DNA from: Triparma columacea
Taxonomy: Eukaryota > Sar > Bolidophyceae > Parmales > Triparmaceae
Length of the DNA: 61,700 nucleotides
Assembly (NCBI GenBank): GCA_030267965.1
Contig: BRYA01000314.1
Location: 1,480 to 63,179 of the forward strand
Reading direction: 5' to 3'
Position 1 is the stretch's first letter. Each line of letters opens with the position of its first letter. Positions 22,051 through 32,513 of this stretch are shown here, piece by piece. A program made the translations under genes and the position numbers. The notes under the pieces were generated by a model, which was not told the origin of the DNA, searched no databases, and worked only from the letters and a program-made list of their open reading frames with translations.

Positions 22051-23897
22051 ATGGCTGCCAACACTGACGCAGAAGCACCCAAGAAGGTCGAGAAGGAGGG
22101 TAATAGGGAGAGCATCGCTCCCGAGCTCCTTGACCTTTCCAAGAGCATCCCCAAGTGAGTATTTTTTGCCAAGTCTCGTCCGTTCCACACGGTCCCTGTC
22201 TCATATTTTGTGTTTGATTTAGCCTCGTCGCTTCCCCTCGTGCACCTAAGTCCTCCTTGTATCTACTATACTTCACCATCTTCACCACATTTCGTTACTC
22301 AATGTTTATCTTGGACACATTTGCCAAACCCGTTCCGATCACGGTCTGCCAAGAATTCAATTTTCTTCCTTTCCATACATCCTTTGAATCCGACAAATCC
22401 ACTAACGCCTTTCCTCCCCCCTTCCCTCTCTTCAATCACACCCACCTCCCAACCAGGGTCGAGCGCCCCTCCAAGGAGAGGCATGAGTCGGAGATTGAGA
22501 AGATCAATGATGAGATGAAGAAGCTGGAGCAAGAGCGCGCCGCTGTAATTAAGAAGATTGAGCAAACCAAGGAGGCCACCAAGGACTCGCCCCTCGGAGC
22601 CGCGAGGGCTGAGTGGCAAGAGCTCAAGGCCGTCAAGAGCCGGATCCTCAATGAGCGGAAGGTCATTTTCGACCGCCGCGACCAGCTTAAGGCCCAGACT
22701 GAGTCCCTCATTAACGACGCTAAGAAGGCCAAGGGTGCGATCAAGTACACCAAGACGGAGGACATCGAGAAGCGCATGAAGGAGCTGCGCAGAAAGCAGG
22801 AGACCACCTCCATGTCCCTCTCGGACGAGAAGAAGCTCGTCAAAGAGATCGAGGAGCTCTCGGCCTCCAAAAAGGTCGTCGCGCAGCTGTCCGGGAAGGA
22901 GGACAACATCGCTAATAGCAAGCTCGCCGCCAAGGACATCAGTGGCGCCATTGCCGAGAAGAACCAGGCCCTCAAGGAGATCAATGCCAAGCTCGACGAA
23001 AAGAAGGTCGTTCTCGACTCCCTCAACGAGACCGAGAACACGCACAGGAACAAGATCCCCGACCTCGTCAAAGAGAAGAACAACCTATCCAAGGCCCGCG
23101 ACAAGAAATACTCTGAGATCAGGAAGCTCAGGGACGAATTCAAGAAAAATAACAACGAGTGGTACGCCTACAAGAAGGTCGTGCAGGCCAGGAAGAAGCT
23201 TGAGAACGAGGAGGAGAAGAAGAGGAGGGAGGCTGAAAAGGCCGCTTGGCTCGCTGAGAAGGAGGCCGAGGAACTTAAGAAGACCCCCTACGAGGAGGAA
23301 ATGGCCCTCTGCGAGTACCTCGCCAACTACCTTTCTACCACTTACCTCAACGCTTCGCCCAAGGAGAAGCAAGATGAGGAGAAGGCTGCCCCGGCCATCA
23401 AGGATGACCCTTTCGCCGGCATGGTCCCCAAGAACAAGAAGACCGACGACGTCTTCCTTCAGATGGGAGGCAAGAAGAAGGGAGTGGCTGGCAAGAAGAA
23501 GGAGCCCAAGAAGCCCGTTGTTAAGGCTTTCAATCTCTCTATCGACACCTTCGACCAGTTCGCCCTCCTCAACCTTTCGCCCCCCACCTCCATCGACCAG
23601 GTCGAGGGGAGCGTCAAGGACCTTAAAGATAAGAAGGAGTGGTATTCCGAGCAGCCCAGGGGCTCGGTGCCGACCGCGAACGACATCCGCAAGGCTCAGC
23701 AGAAGGCGGCCAAGAAGGCCTCCGGGAAGCAGGATGACGAGCCCGCGGTCGAGGGAGAGGTCAAGGAGAAGAAGGAGAAGAAGTCCAAGAAGGCCTTCGT
23801 TTTCAGCAACGACGATTTCGCGCCCTTGGGAGACGGAGTCACAATGGGGGCGTCCGTGAGCAACTGGGGAAAGAAGGAGGCTACGGTTGAAGAGTAA
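22051..23897 (+). CDS. BFR1-like coiled-coil protein (514 aa, 2 exons)
   Basis: Exons 22051-22154 and 22457-23897; 302-bp intron, phase 2, junction SKSIP-K-VERPSKERHESE. The start MAANTDAEAPKKVEK lies in an ACCATGG context. Most of residues 35-330 is a continuous charged coiled coil with the pattern of yeast Bfr1 and its relatives (repeated KEL/EKK heptads; KDAKKAKGAIKYTKTEDIEKRM). Bfr1 associates with polysomes, ER-bound mRNA and nuclear segregation. The C-terminal ~180 residues are Lys-rich and contain FDQFALLNLSPPTSIDQVE and a terminal FSNDDFAPLGDG motif. Codon usage is strongly biased to C/G-ending codons, suggesting high expression. The family call is moderate because coiled coils look alike. 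Confidence 0.65.
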
Positions 23898-23966
23898 TCA
23901 GGGCAAGTGATATAGCATATAATTTCCAGTCATTCAAGTATTTTTTTCCATTTTCCGACTGCTTGA

Positions 23967-25796
23967 CTATACGCCCCCGTTTGCTTCGAATGTAGCGTTC
24001 GCCTGGCTGAGCGCGTCGAACACCCTGTTAGCAATGAAGCGTTTTTCGGCGTCTAAGTTTCGAGTCTTGTCCGGATGAACCTGCGGCGAGCGAAAGCGAA
24101 GAAGAGAAGGGTTTTGAGCAGATGGGGTAAGCGACGTGAGGGCGGTGAAGAGGAAGGGGGGGGTTAAGTGGTGCACGGGAGTATGCCCTCGTGCCTATTT
24201 CTTCACCATGGCCAGCGCTTTTCTTCCACAGCGCCGGCCTTTCTCTTCGTCGTCACTGGCGTTTTTAGCTCGTCGCTTCCCTCGTTGTCTAAACTTGCCT
24301 TCAAACTAGCCTTCAAGTAGGCCCTTCTCGCCTTCCTCGCGTCCAGGATGTCCCCAAGATTGATGGGCTTCCACCCGCTGCCCTCCCAGAGGACCTTGTC
24401 CAAGGAGCTGAGCAACGCTCTGAGTTGTCTCTTCTTCCCGTACTCCTCGCACCAAGCCTTAAGCTTCGGCTCTAACTTGACCTTGACCGCGTCCAATTCC
24501 AAAGCATCTGCCTTCTTCCCCTCCTCCCTCGCTATTAGCTCCTGCTTTGCCTTCGCCTGGGCGTCCTCCATGTCCTTGATCCTCTGGTGCACCCCCTGCT
24601 GCACACTCGCTGACTTCCCTACCGCGTTAGAGGCGTCGAGTTTTATTCCCTTAACCTTAGCGCCTAGGGTTTCCTTCTGCTGGGGCGGGGCGGAGGTGGG
24701 GCCGGAGGAGTTTGTTGAGGGGCCTCCGCCTAGGAGATCGTTCACGGGTGGGGCGGCGGCAGCCGGCTTGGGTGATATGCTCCTGGCCCTCTTGTCTCCA
24801 ATGACTACCCAACGTTGGTCCACCTAGGGGGCGGGAGGAGCGGAGGAGCGGGAAGAGCGAAGCGACGACCGAAGGGTTGAGTGTTGTGTTTGTTTTCATG
24901 TCTTCAGGCATGTCGTTGGGCATGTTGTTGGGCATGTCGTTGGGCATGTCGTGGGGCATATCGTTGGTCATGTCGTTGGTCATGTCGTTTGACATTTTTT
25001 TTAGATAAATTAGTCGCTATGCTCCTCCTCCCGCTCCTCCTCCATGCTTACCTCATCCCACACCTTCTCCTGGTTTTTCTCCCTTTCCTTTCTCTCGCGC
25101 TGCAGTCTCTCGATCCTTGTCTCCGGCTTTGGGGGGGGGGCGGGGGGCGGTGCAGGTGCAGGTGCTGGGGTGGGGGTTGGCGCCTTCCTCTGCGAAGGCG
25201 TTGGCGCACCCTCTGGGACCACTGGCATTTGGGCGTGGGTGGGAGGAAGATCTGAGTATGGAGCGGGGCGCGAATTCTGAGGCTGCGAGTAATGCCGCTG
25301 CTGCTTGGGTGCGGCCTTCTTCTCTGCCGACATGTTGACGCGGATTTTTGTCGCGGTGACCCTAGGAAGCTTGTCCAGCCTGAGGATCTTTGCAAACACC
25401 ACCCCTGTGAAGTAGAGGGAGAAGGGGAGAAGGGTTAGCGATAGCTGCGACAAGTTGAGATGAAGATCATCTCGGTTTTCCTTGCCTCCACCCAACTCCC
25501 CGCCCTCACTCCTCACCCTGAAACTTAGGAACCTCGTCCTCTTCCCTCATGACATCTCTCCAAATGAAGCCACCTTCCTTGCACGTCTCCCTAAACCGCC
25601 AGTGATACTCCCCCATGTTTTCAAACGGGAAACTTCTCTTGACGGTCCCGAACGTTATCCTAGTGTTTGGCTGAAGATCCTGACTAATTAAGAACGAATT
25701 GGGCGATGCCCATGATTCCCCATTAACTCCCTGTAGGTAGTAAAAGCAGTACCTGTGCATGCTGGTTTTGTCCATGGGTGACGTCGGGGAGGGCAT
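23967..25796 (-). CDS. DIX domain fused to auxilin-type J domain (423 aa, 4 exons)
   Basis: Exons in order: 25796-25517, 25404-25052, 24823-24299, 24080-23967; the sum is 1272 nt. Residues ~10-105 match the DIX fold pattern: HRYCFYYLQG, then TRITFGTVKRSFP, GEYHWRFRE, WRDVMREEDEVPKFQG and VVFAKILRL. The last segment is rebuilt across intron 1 (PKFQ-G-VVFAKI), which supports the splice. A Pro/Ala linker and a charged coiled region follow. The C-terminus is an auxilin/GAK J domain: RALLSSLDKVLWEGSGWKPI, KARRAYLKASLK|VHPDKTRN, FIANRVFDALSQANATFEA, with the HPD that stimulates Hsc70. Auxilins uncoat clathrin vesicles; DIX domains polymerise head-to-tail (Dishevelled, Axin, plant SOSEKI). Intron 3 has a GC donor (AAG|GCAAGT). 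It converges on the BFR1-like gene (69 bp). Confidence 0.8.
24897..24996. repeat. 12-bp minisatellite in intron 2 of the DIX-auxilin gene
   Basis: About eight degenerate copies of a 12-bp unit (minus strand GACATGCCCAAC / GACATGACCAAC), giving a stop-free run of M-x-N-D on the minus strand. It lies inside the 227-bp intron 25051-24824, between exons 2 and 3, and is not coding in the model that preserves the J domain. Confidence 0.8.
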
Positions 25797-25956
25797 GGCC
25801 GTGGTAGTAGGTGAGGTTGTCCTCGTTAAAAGGCTAAGGTTTGGCGTGACTTTCCTAAAGCCAAAGCACAAAAAGACAAAAAGGGACCAAGCGGACTCTG
25901 AGTCAAAAACGCGAGTTTCGGCACATAAACCAGCCGTCTTAGGACATCGATTCAAA

Positions 25957-28382
25957 ATGTCGTCGGGAGTTCGGGTACACTCTCCCACTCCGACCCCTCC
26001 ATCGATGAAGAAGTCTCGTGGAAAGCGGCGTTCACAGAGAAATGGAAAGAGTGGAGACCGAGAGGGGGTTGGAAGAGGGGCCTCCAATGTGGTTGTGAAC
26101 CCCGCCTTGGAGGCTGATGACGCTGAGGAAGTTAGAGATAAGGTCGAGGGCGATGGTAGAGCGCTGGAATATGACGTATTCGAGGACGCTTTGTCCTCTG
26201 AAAAATTATACCGGTAAGAATCTGTTTGACAGTTGCATGCCCAACATTGGGGCTTAGGGAGGTTATGAGGCGCATTCTCGGAGATATTTTGAGAAAATGG
26301 TTTGGTTTCAGATGTTGAGCCTCTACACTTTCCCCCGAAACGGCCCCCTAACAAAATTACCCCACCTCCCTTCAAACGGCTGACCCCTCCACCCTTATTT
26401 TTCCCCCTTGCAGCATATGCGGAACCCGCAAATTAGACAGCGTGACGTCCCTAGAAATTATCGTCGACTCTTCCCGTATCGCTCTGGACAACCTTCCGGA
26501 CTTCCTCCCCAACCTCACCTCTCTCATGCTGGACAACAGCAGAATATCCTCCATGAGGGACCTCGGTACGAACCTGAAGGCCCTTCAGACCCTGTCCCTC
26601 GCCGACGTCGGTTTGACTGAACTGGATGGTATATCCGCCCTCAGCTGCCTCCGAGAGCTCCGGCTGGCGGATAACTCCATCCATGACTTGACCCCCCTTG
26701 CCATGCATGAGACCCTTCAGATTCTCGACCTCAAGGGCAATGAAATCGACGACTTCGGGGCCGTCGAGATGCTCGGTACCTGTGGTCTCCTGTACTCCCT
26801 TGACCTGAGAAAGAACTTCGTCAGCGAGCATGCATCGAACTACAGGAAGATCGTGACGTACCACGTGCCGCAGCTCAGAGTTCTTGATGGGAGGCACGTT
26901 GCGCACCACGAGAGCGACGCCGTGGATGACGACCTGCTATCGAGCAGCGTCGCCGAGCTGAACAAGCTCGCTGCCGGGAGGAAGCACAACAGGGAGCAGA
27001 AGGAGAAGGAAAAGGCGGAGAGGAGGAGGAAGAAGGGGCAGATGAGGGGGGACCCGGTGAAGAACCTGCTGAGCCCTCCGCAGGCACTGGGAGGGAGCCC
27101 GAGCGCCCCACAGCTCCTGGCAGGAGGCGCGGGCATCATAAGCACGACGTCTGGGAGCGAGCTGAGTAGGGGCACCGTGACTTTGGGGGGGAACGCGGTG
27201 AGGAGCATCTTGATGAAGAGGAGGAGCATCGCGGAAATGGAGAGCTCGTCGAAGATGGCTTTCGCCAGCCCAGATAAGGGGGCTGGGGAGGAATCCAAAG
27301 GGGCCAACAGCGGGAGCGGGAGCGATTCGGACAGCCCGCAGCACGAGCAGGGAAGGAAGGGGGGGGGGGGGGAGAGGGCGGGGGGGGCAAGACCCCACAC
27401 GAGCGGGATGGGGGGAGGGGGGAAGGAGGACAGCCCGCTATTTTTCAGGAGGCCACACACGGCTATCGGGGGGAGCGCTGGTAGGGGGAGGTCAGGGGAA
27501 GGTATGGACGGCCGACCGATGAGCGCGAGCAGCGGAGGGAGCGGGGGGGCGAGGAGGGGGCTGCTGATAAAGAATGGAGTGGGGTGGAGTCCGGACAAGT
27601 TCTCCAAGCAGAGGCGGCACTACTCTTTCCAGAACAAGAGGAGCGGGATTAGGCTTTTAGATGTGGAGAGTGACGACAGCGACGGGGAAGGGGGGGGAGG
27701 GAGCGATGGGAGCAGCAGCGACGACGAGGTCATGTGCTCCAGGGCTAGGATGAAGGAGATGAGCAGGCAACTTGCCAAGAGCGGGGGGGGAGGGGGGGGC
27801 GAAAGGATTACGGGGAGTCCGGCGAGCTCGAAAGGCGGGACCCCGGGAAGCACGCCTGGAACGGGGGGGAAGAAGGTGGGGTTTAAGACCTTCAGCGACA
27901 AAGCTGGCATGCAGCTAGGGTTTGATTTAAGGGGAAGCTTGGCCAACATAACTACCTGGATCGATGAGGGCAGCGAGGAGGGTGAGGAGAGAGAGGGCGG
28001 TGACGAGATGGTGGCGAAGGGTATGGAGAGGGGGGGGGATAAGGGCATAATGAGCAAGGAGAGCTTGGTTGCGCAGGTCCAGGATGTGGTCGTAGGAGAA
28101 GACGATTTGGCTGGGGATGAGGGACTGGAGGAGGACCACATTCCCTACGAGAGGGGCGCCGCGAATGACATGACCGACAAGGAGCTCATCAGATTGTTGA
28201 AGCAGCAGCCCAAGGACGTCCCGGTGATGAGGACGAGGGAGAGCTTCAGGAGATTCTTCGCTAGGATGAAGAGGGATAGAATGGAGTACGTTCTGAGGGC
28301 TGCAAATGCGGGAAAGGACAACGGGGCTGCGGACAAAAAGGTTGCCAAGAGGATGGCGTTGATGGATGACTGCCTCGTGTAG
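25957..28382 (+). CDS. LRRC56: LRRC56/ODA8-like leucine-rich-repeat ciliary protein (741 aa, 2 exons)
   Basis: Exons 25957-26213 and 26414-28382; 200-bp intron, junction KLY-R-ICGTRKLDSV. Residues ~85-235 carry SDS22-like LRRs (NLTSLMLDNSRISSMRDLG, LQTLSLADVGLTELDG, CLRELRLADNSIHDLTPL, LQILDLKGNEIDDFGAV), capped by IVTYHVPQLRVLDG. Order, spacing and the lead-in ICGTRKLDSVTSLEI match LRRC56/Chlamydomonas ODA8, a factor that matures outer dynein arms for IFT import. The remaining ~500 residues are low-complexity Gly/Ser/Arg with an acidic patch, and a conserved-looking helical end (DKELIRLLKQQPKDVPVMRT). The gene implies motile flagella in the life cycle. It is divergent from the DIX-auxilin gene (160 bp). 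Confidence 0.82.
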
Positions 28383-28492
28383 TTTGTACTGTAAATAGCA
28401 CAGCGTTGAATAGCGAAGAATATAAGTTGTCCACGTTTCGTCTTTCGCGAAGGCCAATAATCGGCAGAAAGAAAGGAGTGAAAATCTTTTTG

Positions 28493-30320
28493 ATGATGAG
28501 AGGTCTTCTCCTTGGACGTAGAGTGTCCTCGTTGGGGAATATTGTAACTCGTAGAATTGTGATCGATAGCAGGTTATCGTCAATAGGCTTAAGACCAATC
28601 TGTTTAGCAAGCCACTTTCTCGATGGTGATGGAAGGGATGAGTATCCTCATTTTCCCCAGCCTCCAACGCCCACACGACCTCAAATCTTGGCCTTATCCA
28701 CCCATTCTGTGCAAAAGTCATCATCGTTGGTAGCCAAATATAGAAGAATAAAGAACCTAGCGTTCCGTGCTGTCAGGCTCTTCCTGAGGGCCTTGTTCCT
28801 CGCTTCTGTGGCCACACCCCTCGCCGCCACGTATCCTCTGATGAAAGGAAACGAAAGGCTTCACAAGAAGTGGCTGGACTGGTGTGTGAGTGGGGTGGAA
28901 CTGAGCGGGGCCGCTATAGTGAAGCTGTTCCAATGGGCGAGCTCAAGGCCAGACATGTTCGGGGAAGACTTCTGCAAGCTCTTCTGCAAGCTCCAGGACG
29001 AGACGACACCCCACGGGTTCGGGCACACCGAGAAGCTTATGGAGGAGGCGTTCGGGAGGGGCTGGAAGGAGGTGATTGACATGGACTCTCAGTCTCCCAT
29101 CCTCGGAAGTGGATGCATCGGGCAGGTCTACAAGGGAAGGATGAAGGATACCAAAAAGGTTGTGGCGGTCAAGGTGCTGCACCCTAATATCCAGAGTGGC
29201 ATAGCCGCGGACATTGACATCTTAAGGTCAGGGGCGAGGCTGCTCAATATGTATGTTAAAAACGCTAAGTGGCTTAACTGCCCGGGAATGGTGGAGGAGG
29301 TGAGGGGGGGCGGACAGCAAGCGCAGCGAGTCACTTAAAGGACTGCCGAGGCTATTTGTCCGACGGCGAGCGCAGCGAGTCACTTAAAGGACTGCCGAGG
29401 CTATTTGTCGTCGCTTCGCTTCTCTTATAGCTAACTCCTTCGTTCGTCGCCTTGCCCCTCTCCCCAGTTCAACGCCCTCCTTTCCGAGCAGCTGGATCTC
29501 AGGAACGAGGCAGCGAATCTGGAACAGTTCAGGACCAACTTCTCCGACGACGAAACCGTAATTTTCCCTCAATTAATGCTCCCTGCGAGGGCGAATGTTA
29601 TGGTGGAGGAATACATCGATGGAGACCACCTCAACGATTTTTTGGCGAAGGTAAGAATGGTGGGCTGGGCTTGGAACAATGATAGTACGACATGCCTCGT
29701 CACTAACCACCTTCGACCTGTCGTAGAACAAAGGAAACAAGGCGCTTAAAAACAAGGTCTGCGAAAGCGGCATCAGGGTTGTATGCAAGATGATCTTCGA
29801 CCACAACTTCGTCCACGGCGACGTCCACCCGGGCAACATCCTCTTCACCAAGGAGGCCCCCGGCGTCGAGCCGAAGATGGTCCTTCTTGACACCGGGATC
29901 GCCAGGCGTTTCACAAAGCACGACCACGAAATCCTCGTTGGGGTCCTCACGAGCTTCATTAATGGCAGCGGTAAGAAGGCGGCCGAATACCTAATAAAGG
30001 ACAGCTTGGCCTCCCAGTCATCTCCCCCCGTCGGTGTTGAAGGCTTCACCAAGGTTCTGGACGACATGTGCGAGCAGGCCAAGAGGGACCACTCCTTCTT
30101 CGATTCCATCGGGAACTACGTCTCCACCATCTGCAACGCTGCGGCCAAGCACCAGGTCATGATGAATCAGGGGTTCGTCAGTATTGCGCTGACAGTGAGG
30201 GTCATGGAAGGGGTGGCGCTAGCGCTTAATAGGGAGGCGGAAATATGGAGGGTTGCAAATGGGATCATATTGCAGGCAAAGGCCAAGAGCTTCCTGGGGA
30301 AGAATGTGTACGACGAGTGA
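28493..30320 (+). CDS. ADCK2: ADCK2-like UbiB/ABC1 family kinase (527 aa, 3 exons)
   Basis: Exons 28493-29299, 29468-29650 and 29727-30320 (introns 168 and 76 bp, phase 0); the sum is 1584 nt. MMRGLLLGRRVSSLGNIVTRR is a mitochondrial-type presequence. A membrane-like segment follows (FLRALFLASVATPLAATYPL). The UbiB-specific N-terminal motif appears as VKLFQWASSRPDMFGEDFC, the ADCK2 version. The nucleotide loop is GSGCIGQVYKG, Lys in VVAVKVLHP, then FVHGDVHPGNILF (catalytic loop) and LLDTGIAR (the DFG position is DTG, as usual in this family). UbiB proteins support coenzyme Q biosynthesis, probably as lipid-handling ATPases. The start codon is only 110 bp beyond the LRRC56 stop, and the stop is 31 bp from the stop of the facing dehydrogenase gene. 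Confidence 0.87.
29321..29409. repeat. 40-bp direct repeat in ADCK2 intron 1
   Basis: GCGCAGCGAGTCACTTAAAG and the 20 bases after it occur at 29321-29360 and again at 29370-29409, a 49-bp period. It is not coding, because the intron is needed to join EE|FNALLSEQ. It looks like a recent local duplication. Confidence 0.85.
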
Positions 30321-30351
30321 ATAATGCGGTTAACTTCTTTGAAAAAATATG

Positions 30352-31967
30352 TTAGGCTGACTTTTTATCCTCTTTGTTTTCCTCGCCGTCGTCCCTCCCT
30401 CCATCCTCCTCCTCCTCGATCGGCTTCGCTCCGTTCATTCCGTTCGGGATATAAAGCCCATCAATGATAGAGTCGATGGGCGCGCCCTCGTAGCAGATCT
30501 TGAAGATCGTCGTGAAGAGCGGGTATTTGTTCCCAAGGTCCTGAGAATGCAGAAGATCGAAGACCTGCTTGCTCGTCTGGGGGCGATGGAGAAAGGATGG
30601 TGCGTTGTTAGTGGTTAAAACATGCCATCGCTCGAGATGGCAAACAGCTCCGTGCACTCTGATTTCGTCCCGCGCTCTCACCTTCACCCCCCTCAGCCTC
30701 TGCCCGTTCAAGAGCTCGGCCTCGATCGCGTCCCATGACTTCGGCTGCCCTGCGATGGTGTGCTTAGCGAACGCCTCTCCGCACTTTCTATTCCTTCCGC
30801 CTATACACGTCGTAATAAGGTCTGCCATGCCGCAGGACTCCTGGAACGTGTTGCGGTCGACGTTGGAGAGAAAGTCATTGCAGAACTGCTCCATCTCCTG
30901 GATGCCGATCCTCATCAGCGCAGCCTTGGTGTTTCCCCCCATCCCGAGCCCGTCGACGAAGCCCGCACCGAGCGCAACCACATTCTTGAGCGCCCCACAG
31001 GCCTCGCAGCCTTCTACGTCGGAGATGTGGTAGACCCGGAAGGACTCTGAATTGTTGAGAAGGAGGCGAGTCTTCTCATTCAAGTCGTCGGCGCCGACAG
31101 TGCGGAAGCGAGAGGCAAGGGTGGACTCAGAAAAGTCACCGGAGGCAATCTCGGAGGCGACGTTGGCGCCCATTAAGACGCCGCACTGGAACTTGTGGGG
31201 CATGTGCTTGTGGCTGATGCCCTCCTCTATCTGCTTGGAGACCAGCTTCACCCCCAGAGTCTCCTTGTCAAAATGAACCTCCTTGATGAGAGACACGCCG
31301 CGAGCGTGGGGCTCCTTCGAGATGACCTTCTTGATTGTCGGCAGGACGGGCTTGAGGAACTGGAAAGGCATGACAAAGATGACGAGGGTAGCATCCACAC
31401 AGGCAGCAAGCATAGATGGGACAGCCGTGATGTTGTCCGGGAGGTTAATATTGGGGAGGTACTTGACGTTCACTTTCTTGTCATTCATGATGCGTGAAAG
31501 CTGGGGAATGGTGCGGGTTAGTACAAAAGAGAGTGTAACAGCACAGCGAGAGGTTGGGTTACGTTACCACGACCATGGAGGAGCGCGGCGAGAAGAACCT
31601 TGGCAGGATTCAGCACAGCAACTTTAACCCATGAATCATAGTAACGCACCTTAGCCGTGTGAGGGTATGTTATGACGCCATCTCCAACGATGATGTCCTC
31701 GTCGTGCACGAACACCTTGACCTCGGTCTCTGCGAAGTCATACTTTGCAGCATTCCTTGCAATGGTTATGGCTGCGGCAGTTCCGAAGGAACCTGACCCA
31801 ATTACGGCGATTTTGTCAGGCGGAGTGTCCTTAAAAGTAGGAATGGTGTATGATCGTGCGAGTACATGGGAGATTGATCCGCGATGAGGGCTCTGGATAC
31901 CCAATCCCTTTGGATAAGAATTTCTCGAAGCGAAGTGTGTGGCGCCCCTAAGTGCTCTGAAATTCAT
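30352..31967 (-). CDS. NAD-dependent glycerol-3-phosphate dehydrogenase (453 aa, 3 exons)
   Basis: Exons in order: 31967-31650, 31500-30682, 30576-30352; introns of 149 and 105 bp, phase 0; the sum is 1362 nt. Residues 1-~48 are basic and acid-free (MNFRALRGATHFASRNSYPK), an organelle-targeting presequence. The Rossmann motif is KIAVIGSGSFGTAAA; VKYLPNINLPDN, GVSLIKEV, GVLMGANVASEI and ALKNVVALGAGFVDGLG are hallmark GPDH segments, the last containing the catalytic Lys; CGMADLITTCIGGRNRKCGEAF follows. It interconverts dihydroxyacetone phosphate and glycerol-3-phosphate, feeding glycerolipid synthesis and redox shuttling. The C-terminus has an unusual acidic extension (EEEEDGGRDDGEENKEDKK). No PTS1. 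Confidence 0.93.
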
Positions 31968-32513
31968 AGTGGCGAGTTGGAGTAGGGTTGAACGTGTGTA
32001 GAATTGGAATAATAATTTGAATAGACACCTAACTTAAGCGGGCCGCACGACGAAGTGATTAACAAGTATGGACAAAAATCGTCGAAAAACGGAAACCGAA
32101 ATCGCAAAATGACATCTAAAATGTATAAAAATACTCAGGAGATATTTGAATGTTTCATTCACACTATAATAAATTTTGAATTTCCGATAATTTTATATAA
32201 TAAAAATATTTTTCTGAGTTTTATTAAATTTTAGAATATATATTTATTGAATTGTCAAAGCCAATTTGTATTACACAGTGATTTAAATTTATAATTAAAT
32301 TAAAAAAAGAGTAAAGTTTCAAAAACTGAAAATTCGTAACTTATCAGTCACTCACAATACTATAAATAATAAGAAATGTTATTAACAGTGATTCAAAATT
32401 TGTTTGATAATTTTTGAGCCAAAATTACTCAATTTTCATTTTCATTTTGCACATTTTTGGCAGCTTTGGTAGTCAATTGCAAGCCATTCGCGTTGGATTT
32501 GTGTCTTTATGTC
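31968..32513. promoter_or_regulatory. AT-rich divergent intergenic region
   Basis: 546 bp between opposed start codons. From about 32080 to 32455 the sequence is markedly AT-rich with many A/T runs, unlike the GC-rich surroundings. No open frame, tRNA or repeat array is visible. It probably holds both promoters; an AT-rich replication origin is possible but unsupported. Confidence 0.45.

Noticed and set aside
24657..24995. Minus-strand frame with M-x-N-D repeats as an N-terminus of the auxilin gene
   Set aside because: The frame differs from the J-domain exon; splicing at CCCTAG|GTGGAC from exon 2 gives a continuous DIX-to-J protein.
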